Origin: Pycnopodia helianthoides
Taxonomy: Eukaryota; Echinodermata; Asteroidea; Forcipulatida; Asteriidae
Length of the DNA: 64,000 nucleotides
Direction of reading: 5' to 3'
NCBI GenBank assembly: GCA_032158295.1
Contig: CM063247.1
Coordinates: forward strand, 20,374,875-20,438,874
Both the position numbers and the translations under genes were made by a program. Shown here piece by piece: positions 46,601-58,900 of the stretch. Under the pieces are notes generated by a model. It saw nothing but the letters and a program-made list of their open reading frames with translations, was not told the origin of the DNA and searched no databases. Position 1 is the first letter of the stretch, and each line of letters opens with the position of its first letter.

Positions 46601-46798
46601 GGGCCCACTTTCATAGAGCTGCTTAAGCATAAAAAGTTGCTAAGCACAACAAAATTATGCTTACCAGAATAAGTTAGCACGGTGATGCTAAAATTCCATT
46701 TTATATGTACCAAGTGTAACTGGTATCCTGCTTAGTGTTGCTGAGCAGAAAACAAATTGGCAATATTTTCGCTTAACAGCTCTGTGAAATTGGGCCCA
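46601..46798. repeat. Palindromic repeat family P, near-complete copy
   Basis: It runs from GGGCCCACTTTCATAGAGCT to AGCTCTGTGAAATTGGGCCC, about 198 bp. This is close to the expected full unit of the family. Confidence 0.8.
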
Positions 46799-47260
46799 GT
46801 TTTTATTTATCCTAAAGCTTTTGACTCATTGCAATATTTTTGAATTATATTATCCAATTCCCGGCATAGAAAGTTGATTTCAAGTATTCAATTGTGTCTA
46901 TGATTCACTTTAAATTATGGGATATTCGGACTTTATTCACTGTCCTTATGGTGATTGTTATAAATAAATATTACAATATTTTGACAGCCTTAAGTTACGT
47001 CTGTTTGTCTCTTTTATGTGACAGCCTGATATGCGTTCAAGTATATTTTTGGACTCCCCTTTCTGACTTGGATAGGAAGTACGTTCACCTCCCTACCCAA
47101 GTTCCAAATAAACACCCAAACGAAATGGAGAAATGTGAAAGTTGTGAGATTTCTTTGGAAGGCACTTTTGATGATATTCTTGTGAAGACTTAGTGTAGAA
47201 ATATTAAGGTTTTACTATCAAGATTTATCCGACTGGCGTCACCATCTTTGTAAAGACCAC

Positions 47261-47492
47261 GGCCCAATTTCATAGAGCTGCTAAGCACAACAATTTGCGT
47301 AGCATGACATTTCTTCCTTGATAAACACAGGGTTACCAACCAAATTTTCATTTGTTGCATATTGCTTGTTACTGGTATCCAGCTGTTCCTGAAAATCATG
47401 TGGAAATTTGCTTGGTAATCCTGTTTTTATCAATGAAGAAATTTCACGCTAAGCAAATTGTTGTGCTTAGCAGCTCTATGAAATTGGGCCCA
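47261..47492. repeat. Palindromic repeat family P, cluster copy A
   Basis: GGCCCAATTTCATAGAGCTG to CAGCTCTATGAAATTGGGCC. First of three adjacent copies. Confidence 0.8.
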
Positions 47493-47500
47493 GTGCCCCA

Positions 47501-47813
47501 GGACCAGCTGCTTAAACATAAAAAGTTGCTAAGCACAACAAACTTATGCTTATTAAAATAGGGTTACCAGCTAAAATACAATTTTACGTGTACAAAATGT
47601 AGCTGGTATCCTGCTCATTTCTGCTTAATTACATAAGGCTACTCGAGCAGAAAATATTGCTTAACATTTTTCTGCTAAGCAAAACTCAGAAGGATACCCG
47701 ATATATTTTGAACGTGTAAAATTTTGTATTAGCTGGTAACTCTATTTTGGTAAGGATAAGTTTGTTGTGCTTAGCAACTTTTTATGCTTAAGCAGCTCCA
47801 TGAAATTGGGCCC
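47501..47813. repeat. Palindromic repeat family P, cluster copy B (compound)
   Basis: It holds two internal units, one around AATAGGGTTACCAGCTAAAAT and one around GTATTAGCTGGTAACTCTAT, and ends CAGCTCCATGAAATTGGGCC. Confidence 0.75.
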
Positions 47814-47819
47814 TGGGTA

Positions 47820-47953
47820 CAAAAAAGTAGCCAAGCACAACAATAAAATGCTTGCCAGACAATGAGGTTAACAGCCAAACTACCATGTCACATGTACCTT
47901 TGGTGGTATCCTGCTCATTTCTGCTTAGCAGCTCTATGAATCTAGGCCAGGCC
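47820..47953. repeat. Palindromic repeat family P, cluster copy C
   Basis: It contains AGTAGCCAAGCACAACAAT, ACAGCCAAACTACCATGTCA and CAGCTCTATGAATCTAGGCC. A shortened copy. Confidence 0.7.
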
Positions 47954-48394
47954 CAACCGACGATACTTTTAACCAATGGCTCTCGCCTGCCTGCAACGCC
48001 ACACAATTTGCGCGTTCTTCGCTTTCCGCAAAATAGTGCGTTGCGCATTCTTAAGATGTTATACATAATTACCAATTAAAATAAACAAATTAAAATAAAC
48101 TGTTTATTTATACTATTGTAACAATAATTCAGACTGCTTCAGCTATAAGATTTTGAAATAAGTAACTTCAGAAACAGTTATCACAGAAACTGTTGCGGAT
48201 TACCACTATTATTTGACCTGGTCACAGGGAGTTAAATCACTACGCTGCCTCCTGTCGTCGTCTGCATAATCACCTCCATTTTGTTCAAGTTAAGAAAAGT
48301 TATATTCTTCACATTGTTTGGTAGCATTCAAAGTTGCATGGGCTTCTAAAGACCGAATTGTTACCAACCCAGGATAGTATTATTATGCTGATAT

Positions 48395-49006
48395 ATTGTG
48401 GGATGTTTCTGGCACTTCAAACGGCGTTTTATGTGGAGAATTTGCGTGAAACTCTACATGAACTTCGGAGTGGACATACCGCGGCTACAGACCGGACATG
48501 TTAAATTTCACAAACGACACAATACTGATGTTGTCTGCAGTATCACCACGGGGAGTCTTCGGTTAACTCCTTGCTCTACGGGTCAACATACTATTGTAAG
48601 TACTGAAAAGAAAATATAGCTGGTCAAATTTGTAATGGAAGCAACCCAATAAATACTGGACAACAACATTAATAAGTAATTCTGCAAACAAAGCTGCCAC
48701 CACTGTGCAGTTTTACTGCGTAAGCTACTCAACAAAGTAGCCTACTAATGTTTGGTGTTTATGAAGATAGGCCTAACTGTATGTATAACTATAAATTGAT
48801 GTAAGTTTCTTCCACTCATAACCGTAAATTGTCCGTGGTCATGAACTATGAGGCTGAACCATTTGATGCACTAATTTAACCCAACAGAGTTGTTCCAGAC
48901 CTTTGTTGACAACACAGAGAGCATTACCAAGAGCTTTGAGATGGTGGATCGTAGCCATATTGGAAAAAGGTATCCATTCACAAACGGCAAGACCGTACTT
49001 CATTTG
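48395..49006 (+). other. Possible two-exon transcription unit, unrecognised
   Basis: A segment ending at 48595 has a good donor (ATT|gtaagt), and 48888-49006 is bounded by aacag and gtgagt. The second piece reads in one frame as LFQTFVDNTESITKSFEMVD and HIGKRYPFTNGKTVLHL, which looks protein-like. It does not join the first piece in that frame without a stop (T|AG). No family is recognised and no continuation was found. Confidence 0.25.
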
Positions 49007-49651
49007 GTGAGTGCAGATTTAGATTTTTTTCAGATATCGTGTAAGTCTATTCCTAATGCAGACCAAATACTCCACACACTCAATAGCTAAATAAAATAAC
49101 ACATGTATGAGTCTTCCTTGGACACGATTTTACTCGAGGGAAGATTAAATGAGTTAGTTTGCTTGATCAGCAACTGTGGTAATTTAAATAAAAGCATAGT
49201 GTAATTGTCATAACTGGTAGGTTGTCATTTAGTACGTGGTAGGTTGGTCTACTCTAAACCATAAACCAATCCCTATCCAACAATTCCTGCGCGTTTCTCC
49301 CACTGGTATGTCAACCACCTGTTCTTTTGAATGAACATTTCCTTTAAAAGAAGCTTAAAATCATTATAGCGGTCTCCTGGTCACTTCGAAATGTTAGTAT
49401 CTTTTGTGATGAGGGTTGAATGGCTGTCTACATGTTGTGATTTGTGTTGAACAATGTGCACCGAATGGCTACGGCTACTGTAATTGTATCATTTCTTAAT
49501 GTCACTAGTCTGATGTAATCTGATGTATTCCTGACCATGTGTTTTACACTATTTCTACTGAGACTTGAGTTTACCTGATAGTTGAGTACTTGCTGCTGTG
49601 CATGCTGTGCCTGTACATATACCGTGTATTGTAGAGAGTTTGTTTGAATTT

Positions 49652-49812
49652 CCAGGCCTCGAACCTCATCTTTGAGAGGGCAAGGCCATTTTCATTCCGG
49701 AAAGGGCACTTCCTTTGGAAAATCTTAAAGTCTAGGGAAACCTTTGAAGGGGCGCCAAGGCCAAGACCAAGACCAGTGGCAACAAAGGCCATGGTCCCTG
49801 TTGCCTTTGTGT
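49652..49812. repeat. Dispersed repeat family F, best copy
   Basis: It contains TTGAGAGGGCAAGGCCATTT, GAAAGGGCACTTCC, CTTAAAGTCTAGGGAAACC and GCCAAGGCCAAGACCAAGAC. Confidence 0.6.
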
Positions 49813-49984
49813 AATTGGCGGACTTGAATTTCATAACCAATGTTGTGCACATCAGAATTTCCATCATCTCTTTCTTCTTTGGATTATGATTTATGCTGGT
49901 GAATGTCTCTTGTTTCCAGACGAATGAATTATTACATTAAAAGGGGGGTTATAGTCTTACAATATACTGATTGTTTTATTTACT

Positions 49985-50225
49985 TTCCGCACTTTACGTG
50001 ACCCAATACTGACATGAAACAACAAGGCTGTGAAAGTTTAAGCTCAATCGGTCATTGAAGATAGTTAGGGGGGAATCCTATATGTTTTTACTGTTTTGTT
50101 AACTTCTCAAAAACTTTCATGCAAAAATATTTCAAGGGAAGTTTCCCACCATGACAATGTTTATACGATGTAAGTTATGTGTAAATCTGTGAACATTCGG
50201 TTTGTTTTTGTTTTTTTCAATCTTA
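49985..50225. repeat. Dispersed repeat family C, copy 3
   Basis: GGCTGTGAAAGTTTAAGCTC, AATCGGTCATTGAAG and TAAGTTATGTGTAAATCTGTG, as in the 61253-61594 copy. Confidence 0.6.
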
Positions 50226-51004
50226 CCAATGTTGTGCACACCACCGACATTCAGAATTATGGTTTAGATGCTGATTAAACCTCTACTTCGTTTGAATGTA
50301 CTATAATGTGAGTACCAAAATCTACAGATGAAAACTAGACACAAAATAATTAGTTAATAATTATATAAAAAAAACATAGGGTTAATAAATATTTTGGTAA
50401 ATACATTTGTGTTGGTTGACTAATGATCCTAAAAGAAACTTGCACATAATGCATGTGATGAAGACTATACATTTTTGCTCAAAATGTATATTAGATTAGT
50501 AATCATATTATACTTGAAAAGTGTACACCCGTTTTATTTTGACAGAAAAGCTGAAGAACGTTTACAAAGCTGCATTATTGAAGTTATTATTTCCAACCAA
50601 TAGAACACTGAATTAATTACAGGAGTTTCAGTGTTTTGACCTTGGTTATCATCATAAATATTTTGTTTTTATGCTTCCTGTTACGAGAGCACGGCAATTT
50701 CACTAATATTATTGTTGTGCTTATTCTAACAACATTGGGATTTTCAGCATAAAAAACAGTTAACTATTTTGAATATTCAATGTTCAACCACAAAGCTGAC
50801 TTTGTTCTTGTTCCTGATAATCATAATGTGTATATTTCGTCCTTTAATGTTTTGAAGTTGCTATAAGTTAAATATTTAAACTTTTTCCTTAAAACATACT
50901 CAGTTTTTGATATTTATATCATACCTATGACAAATATGTTGTAGCTGCAGCTGGTAATAATGTAATGGCTAATAATTTGACCTATAGTATAATGACACTT
51001 ACCA
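50226..51004. other. Intergenic, no feature seen
   Basis: AT-rich sequence without repeats shared elsewhere in the window and without plausible coding frames. Confidence 0.4.
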
Positions 51005-51185
51005 ACAAGGTTTTAGCCAGGTTTTGGTAAAAGGGTGTCCAAATTAACTGCAAATGTATAAATTGGGTGTCAAATTGTTCGCTTACAATACATTTACATG
51101 TAACGTGAGTGACAGATAAAACAGGATGTTCAAATTTAAAACAGGGTGTCCAAAAGACACACAGACACCCCTCTGGCTAACACTG
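51005..51185. repeat. Dispersed repeat family I, copy 2
   Basis: It aligns with 22476-22640: CCAGGTTTTGGTAA, GGGTGTCCAAATTAAC, GTGACAGATAAAACAGG, CAGACACCCCTCTGGCTAAC. Confidence 0.6.
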
Positions 51186-52084
51186 TGCTTACCAATATGC
51201 AAGGTCAACTTTTCCTCCAGAACTACCGTTATTTATTAAGTTGAAATTTAAAGAGCAAATAGTGAAAACTAAGTACTTTGCTTAACGGTGCCCGCTAGTT
51301 CAGGCTCATTATTTGTAGAAATGTTAAAGCCCTGAGCCTTCGATGCAAGGCTTTGAATTGTCTGAGAACTCGTTAACCTTGGAGTCTGAACTGTTAGTTG
51401 CAAATGCACCAACGGTTTTAAGCTATAGTTTAAAATAAAATATACAAATAATAACTGTAATCAATTATTTAATACACGTTTCGTTTATGAGCTGTTGGTT
51501 ATAGAAAAATACTTTGTAAGAGAACATTTCTACATTGAAGCCCGATTACGGAAAATTAATGTCATTGAATATTTCATGTTCAAATATGGTTCTAAACAGA
51601 GCTACACATTCATTATTATAACATTACTACATTGATACTGTGATGAACAAAATCCCTTATAAGTCTTAAGTTTGTATAATAATAGCCCTTATGCTTTCAG
51701 AATAAGTGACCTGTAACTGCAGGTACAAACATTATAGGGTGTCCAAAAGTACAGGGCAAGCCCAATCCTTTTCAATACCACGGCTTATAAAGTTATATAG
51801 GCATCTGCTCCGGCTTCGGCTCCGTCAACTATGCACATGTGCATAGTTGTACTTCAAGCCGTTTGGCAATCATACTCTTTAACCAGATTCAAGTGTGTGT
51901 TGATGAAATTAATCACACATGCATTCTGACCTAATGTAAATTTGTTTATGAAATTGGGATTATGGTTGAAATAATACAGACTTTTTAATGAAAGTTTTAG
52001 CTCTTCCTGAAACACCGAACGACACACCCACACATGATAGCTGGTTCTACTGTGTAATGTTTCGTGATACGTGGATGTAACTTT

Positions 52085-52500
52085 TGATAGCTGAGAAGTC
52101 CCAAAAATGTTCGAATATGCGCGAGACTTGCACGGGCCTATATTTGGGGTCCATTGCCCATTTACGTGCCACTGCCATGATTTCCCCATGACGATTTCTT
52201 ATGTCGGTAAACTTTTTGAGTGTAACACCAGTTATCGGAAATGTGTATCGAGAGAGTTGCAACACGGAGGGACCAGTTTTCTTTTGTCACATGGTTACTG
52301 AATGCCATTTTCGGTCCAACTCCAAATGGAGCACAACCCAATGTGTAATCTAGTCTGGCAACCTGTGTTGGTTTTTTATGTGTTGTTGGTTTGTTGTTGT
52401 GTGTGGGTTTTTTTTGTGGTTTTTGGAGGGGGGTTTTGACCGAAAATGGTTTCTACTCGCAAGATGTCGCAACTCTCTCCCTATACAACTCTGCTCCATA
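52085..52500 (-). repeat. Dispersed repeat family H, copy 2
   Basis: The reverse complement of 52262-52375 matches 19271-19380 (ACACATTGGGTTGTGCTCCA, GACCGAAAATGGCATTCAGT, ATGTGACAAAAGAAAACTGG). A further part at 52440-52500 matches the reverse of 19205-19260. Confidence 0.6.
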
Positions 52501-52684
52501 TAACTATAATGTTAAGCTTCCTCTCTGAAATAGTTAACGCCGCATCGCTCGTCGTTAACTCCAAACCGTCATTCTCAACAGTTAACAACCTTTTTTTATA
52601 AATCTCATTATGCAACCTCCCCTATTTAAAAATGCCGTACTTTAGATCATTGATTGTGTTGGTCTCTCGAACTGGTCTTTTTTG

Positions 52685-52918
52685 TTAGAACTCGTCGTTT
52701 TCCTGGGGAGGGTAATCAGGTGTTTCTATTTCTTGCGAGTAGCCAATCCAGTAACCAAAATTGAAGATAGCAAAAGCCAATGGGAACGCCCATCGGCAGA
52801 AGTTGTCAATCTTCCGGCCTTTCTCATGGTACGGCTTCTTTGTGGCCTCTGCGCTGCAATTACCGCTTACACTCAGTACCCGCGATGAAGGTCCCAGAGG
52901 CTTACCGTTAACTATTAC
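52685..52918 (-). CDS. Channel subunit, last exon: M4 and stop
   Basis: It encodes VIVNGKPLGPSSRVL, a basic stretch, then the M4 helix (IDNFCRWAFPLAFAIFNFGY then WIGY) and the tail ENDEF plus TAA at 52685-52687. The IDxxxRxxFPLAFxxFNxxYW pattern is the family's M4 signature. Confidence 0.95.
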   Translation of the reverse strand, partial: VIVNGKPLGPSSRVLSVSGNCSAEATKKPYHEKGRKIDNFCRWAFPLAFAIFNFGYWIGYSQEIETPDYPPQENDEF

Positions 52919-55900
52919 CTGAAAGAGGAGCCAATAGAAAACATCATGTGAACGTACCCGGGACACTGTAAAAACTACCGTGATAGAATTGACCGGATTC
53001 CAGGTCCAAACAGGGGGCCAGAACAATTTCTGGATCAGGCTGCCCCGGAAACTGGTTAAAAATTGGGATTTTACCTTGGGTTCTACGTCCGTTTGACACA
53101 TTTTTGGTCATACTGTCCCATAAATTGGTCGGGTCCTCTTGGACTCGAGTCAATGCTGACCAGACATACTCGTGTCTGTGTGTTGTAAGTGTTGCAAAGA
53201 AACCTTTCATAATAAAATACAACAAACAAACTAAAGAACATACAGAATTCTGCATTGTACAATTTGTATTTAACTGTTTTGTTGTGTTGACTCTTATTGG
53301 GTAAAAACGATTCGGTTGGATCTTAAAAACCTCAAAATCCTTCCTAGTTGTTTTAAAGGTTTGGCTCCACCGTGATTGAATATCAAAGGAATGGTTGTCA
53401 AACCACAAGTCTTTTAATGAGCTTTTATTTCTATCAATTTTTCCGGCGTGTCTTAAAAACTCTTACCTGGTGCTGATCGTCCAGTGAATCCATCTCAACA
53501 AGGGCGTGGTTAACATACACCCCTTTGTCTTCATCTTCTTCCCCTTTCTGTGCCCCTGTCTTTTGATCCACCATAACGACGTCGTGCTGCCTGTCCTGTG
53601 ATGTCATTCCATTGAGGGCGTGTTTGCCACGAGTTACTTTTTCCTCAATAGTTAGGATGACGCAGCTCTTATCATGTGTTGGTTGTGCATCTTGATGTGG
53701 CGGTGGAACAGCATCTTTTGTCTGTCTTCGCTGTTGAATTAGTTACATATTCGTTATTTGGTCTACTTGATGTTAGTTTATACCATCAACCCGGTCGTCT
53801 TTAAATAGACAAGACCAAAGTACAGTGACAAGCGAAAAACCTTATTTTTTGCAGTTTTCCATGACGTTCAAGCACAATTTAGATTCAGTTAAAAGTTTCT
53901 TTGTGTACGGAATATAAACAATTGTTTTGTTTCATACGCCCAAAACTGCATTAGAAGAAAAACCTACTTCGCACCTTGATAAAATAAAAAGTGGTAGGGC
54001 CCCATTGCTTCAAATTTTGGAAACCTATTCAAATGGACAAAACTTTATGAAAAAAATGTAATCAATAGCACATACCTTAAATGAACTGAGTCTATCTTTG
54101 ATATTGTAGTTGATTTGTTTGAGGCTAACGATGTAGTGAACTAACGCGAACTCTAGTAGGGCTCCTATGACGAACATGAGACAAACAGAGAACCATACGT
54201 CGATTGCCTGTTAATAAATAGACAAATGATCGATCAATCACTCAATCAATCATCAATCACTCAATCAATCGATCATTGAATCATTCAATCATTCAATCAA
54301 TCAATCAATCGATCAATTTTGTTATTGTGTGTATTTCATATTTTACCATATACCGTACTTCTAATTAAATTTCTTGCATATTAATGGGAGTGTCATTTCG
54401 TTCCCAGCTACCGACCTGTATTATGTAAACACGTTTTCTTGGCTTTCAATGTGATTTTGTAGTTTTCTTGGTTTTTGTAATTTCTGTATATTTTGCGATC
54501 GAAAAAGTTGGGTTTTTTTAAGTAAAAAAATCCAAATCGATCATTAAATAAGTCAATCGTTGTTCATAACACTCTGCAGTAAGCACTTGAAAAGTATAGG
54601 CAACGTTATGACATTGGCTATTGAAGGAGATTGTCTGATGGTCTGAGAAAAATGATTCCACATCCTAGGTGTAAACAAATTGAATCATACCCATGAATTT
54701 TTACCTCCATAGAGGAGTTTTGTGTTTGTTTGGATATTGTTTGTTTGTTTGTTTGTTTGTTTGTTTGTTTGTTTGTTTGTTTGTTTGGGTGTTTGTTGGG
54801 GTGTTTTTGTTTTTTGTTTTGATGTTTCTTTCCTTTTCTTTTTATAGTGCCTGATGGACAGAGAGGCCCTTTTATATAAGATTTGCCTTTCTTTCCGAAA
54901 CTCACACTCGTGAACTTAATAGCAACGATTATTAAAATATTGTCTGTTAATTCCAGCAGGCCGTCAGACTTCTATTTGACTTAAAAGTTATTTGATGTCG
55001 TAGCATTCTAACATTAGTATAATGCTTCACACCTGTCACATGCCATCTGTTCAGTAACCTCTTGTCAATTAGTCATAATGGGCACAAGGTTAATTAATTA
55101 GTGTACTCAAAAAGAGCATGTGAATCAATTATAGTTATGTAATGTTTATCTAACTGTACACATGAACCAATAGTTGTTACGTCTGTCATAGAGTGCATAA
55201 GCATGACCGAAGTTTATAAATCATTTTAAAATATAACTATCTTTGTTTAAAATAATGTATGAAGAAAGACTCATCTCGAAGAGTGTTTCATTTCATGTAA
55301 ATAATTGAAAAGGTACATGTGCTCTGGGTTCGAAATAAGAAAACCATTATGACAAATATAGATTTTTTAAATGGTGCTTGCACTCTGATGTTACGGTATT
55401 TGTACCTTTACATAAGAAACTGGGGGTAGATTTTGCCGAACTCCGTTGGTTGTGGTAATCATGGTGAGCACAGTTGTCACGCCCAATGCCACTCTGGCTG
55501 GGGACCCCTTAATCTCAATCCAGAAAGATACCCATGACATAACAACCATCAGAATACTCGGAATGTAAGTCTGCAGAATGTAGTATCCAATTTTACGTCC
55601 GAAAATCAGTTTGATGCCGATACAAGAGAACTTTCCTGAAGATAAAGAGAACACATGTCAGTTCGCAAAGAAATTTGTATCAAATCCCACCGTTGCCTCG
55701 TGCGTTAAAAAAAAGGGGAAATATATTTATTTAACTTGACACAATCTTGTGGGTTATTCTTATCGTAGCTCAACGGTAACTGTTGCCTGTTCTTTCTTAA
55801 TTGCGTTGTGTGTATGTAAGAAATAAAGCAATCAAAAGAAACAAAACCAAACATTTTCACATGTTAATAAACTACACAATATTTCCAACCGCGAAGTAGT

Positions 55901-58900
55901 CTTATCCCCGTGCTTCCCTCTGTTATCGTCATCACCGTCATCGTCAGAGTGTCGTCAATGATGTCGTTATGTCATTGATGGTGTCGTTGACACCATCGTC
56001 ACTATCATTATTGTTACCGTCAACCGTTAAATGTTGTTTTCATTAACCGGAGTGTTATCATGAACAACTACCACACACATCACTTACATTTACGACACTT
56101 TCAAGATTCAAGATTCAAATTTTATTAAATCACGTTAAATGCATGAAACTTTTCTACTAAGTGGATTATATATAATATTATCATTAAAAATAAATACACA
56201 GGAACTCTAATAAAACATTCCTAGCACCAAGTCAAAAAAGAGGAAAGTTTTTAAACATACAAACTACCACAATGAGGGAACGGGGAGATGATGGTATTGT
56301 GAAGAGAGGGGGATGGGGTATTATGGAGCGGGGGGTGTTGAATGAAGTGGAGAGATTATAGATTTAAAATATGCAAACCAAATTTTAGCCTATTTGTTTT
56401 GAGTTGGCGTACCTTACCAGATCTATTCTGCATAACGAAAGGGTCAAGAGGATGGTTCGAGAGGATGGGTTGAGGGGATGGGTTGAGAGGATGGGTTGAG
56501 AATATGGGTTGGGAGGATGGGTTGAGAGGATGGGTTGAGATGATGGGGTGAGGGGATGGGTTGAGAGGACGGGTTGAGAGGATGGGGTGAGGGGATGGGG
56601 TGAGGGGATGGGTTGAGGGGATGGGGTGAGGGGATGGGTTGAGAGGATGGGGTGAGGGATGGGTTGAGAGGACGGGTTGAGAGGATGGGGTGAGGGGATG
56701 GGTTGAGAGGATGGTTGGGAGGATGGGTTGAAAGGATGGGTTGAGTGGATGGGTTGAGAGGATGGGGTGAGGGGATGGGTTGAGAGGATGGGGTGAGGGG
56801 ATGGGTTGAGAGGACGGGTTGAGAGGATGGGTTGGGAGGATGGGTTGAGAGGATGGGTTGAGTGAATGCGTTGAGAGGACGGGTTGAGAGGATGGGTTGC
56901 GAGGATGGGTTGAGGGGATGGGTTGAAGGGTTTGGTTGAGGGAATGGGTAGAGGGGTTTGGTTGAGGGAATGGGTAGAGGGGATGGGTTGAGGGGATGGG
57001 TTGAAGGGTTTGTTGAGGGGATGGGTTGAGAGGATGGATTGAGGGGATGGGTTGAGAGGATGGGTTGAGAGGATGGGTTGAGGGGATGGGTTGAAGGGTT
57101 TGGTTGAGGGGATGGGTAGAGGGGATGGGTTGAGGGGTTGGGTTAAGGGGATGGGTTGAGAGGATGGGTTGGGAGGATGGATTAAGGGGATGGGTTGAGA
57201 GGATGGGTTGAGAGGATGGGTTGAGAGGATGGGTTGAGAGGATGGGTTTAGAGGTCAGGTCGAGAGAATCAGTTGAGTGGACAGTATCTTTTTTCTGAAT
57301 TTGTTAGTGACATGACTCCGTGCGATTGATTGGACACCTACCTGTGCGCAGTGTCCTTGTGCATCTGTGTACGTTGCCTCCTTTGAGATCATACTGCGGT
57401 AGTTTCAAATGGTTTTCATGATACTCAATTGGCATCTTTGTATCCCACTGGTAGGTCAGATCAGAGTCTGTATATTCAACTATATACACCACAAAAACGA
57501 AAAACAAAATTATTGAAATTTTGATTATCCGTTTGGGGTGAACAAATTATCAAAACCTTTACTTCGAACTTTGAAGGGAATCCTGTCTCAAAATACAATA
57601 GTTTAACAGCTGCAGTGTATATCTCCCCAAGTAAGTTTATATGGTCATTAGTTTTTGGAGTAAACAATCACGCAGAGCTGGGTGGCTGTCCGTTTATCCC
57701 TATGCATGTTTATTCACTGTCTTTCCAGACAAAGACATACTGATACTATATTTACGAATAGAACTTGCAATTAGCAACTAATTGGAAATCAAACATGACC
57801 TTGAGTGACAATCAAACTTGACAGACAGCATAGCAAATCCATTTTCTGTCCAACAAATGTTTTTTTTTTATCTTGTCAACAATGATGCATTAGCTAATTT
57901 AATCGATGAGATGTGTGTTTCACATTCTAAATTGACGAAGACTTTCAATTTGCTTGTACATCAATTGGCTTTGCAGTGCACAGCGACATTTTCCTTCGAG
58001 AATTAAACATTGATAGCTGCCTCAATCCATAATTACCATGGTTTTACGTTGATGGCCCGGTTTTCGCCGACGTAAAGAATTGTATTTAAACAAAATAGTC
58101 TGAACGAATTTGGCAGACTATACTGTTTTAAAAAATACAAACACTTATATGTTAAAGGTGGATTTTGTTTTTGTGTAGTACCTGAAATTGATTAAGCTTA
58201 ACTTTCTCGTTTCTATGAAAATAGGAATTTAAATTTATAATGTATTTTCAGGTCAAATGGGCCGAAAAACGAATCTATATCTTTAAGGTCGTACAAACAC
58301 GCGATTCAATCAACAAAAAGATGCATTTTGACAGTATCTCGGTATAAAAACAGAGGGTCTTCACGGGAATAAGGATGTTTTGTTAAGGCCTGGATAATTG
58401 ATTGTGGGGTTTTTTCGAGGTCGTAACGGCGAATACTATTTTACATCAGATCTTAAACGGAATTTAATGGTTATATTTCTCCCATTACAAATAATCTCTG
58501 CAAACTTTGATGTGAAGAAATGAACTAACAACTCTCCATTTCTATCTCACACGCTTGGCCGTCTAACGGGAAGCGATGGAAGTCCATGGAGCATGACAGC
58601 TGCAAACCAAGTCTGTAGGTTCATGGAGAAAAAAAGAGCTAAGTTATGTCCTTAGTACGTAATAGTACCCAATTAAACTAGCAACTAGCCAATAAGTACG
58701 GCTGCCAAGCATCACCACATAATCAGAATTAATGCTCACGATAATGTTCTAAATAACCCGGTCTCAATCCGCATTGCTTTGTCACAAGCATTTTTCTGAC
58801 AACAAAGCCCTCAGAAATCGTTTCGGTCAGTGGATTTTTTCGTTAGAAATTTGTTTTTGTTCAGGGTCGTGTTATCATGATGGTATGGGCGTTTTATAAG

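Noticed and set aside
52944..53408. 154-codon open frame on the minus strand
   Set aside because: It lies in the last intron of the channel gene; reading through from the previous exon meets a stop within about 11 codons, and the predicted peptide matches no family.
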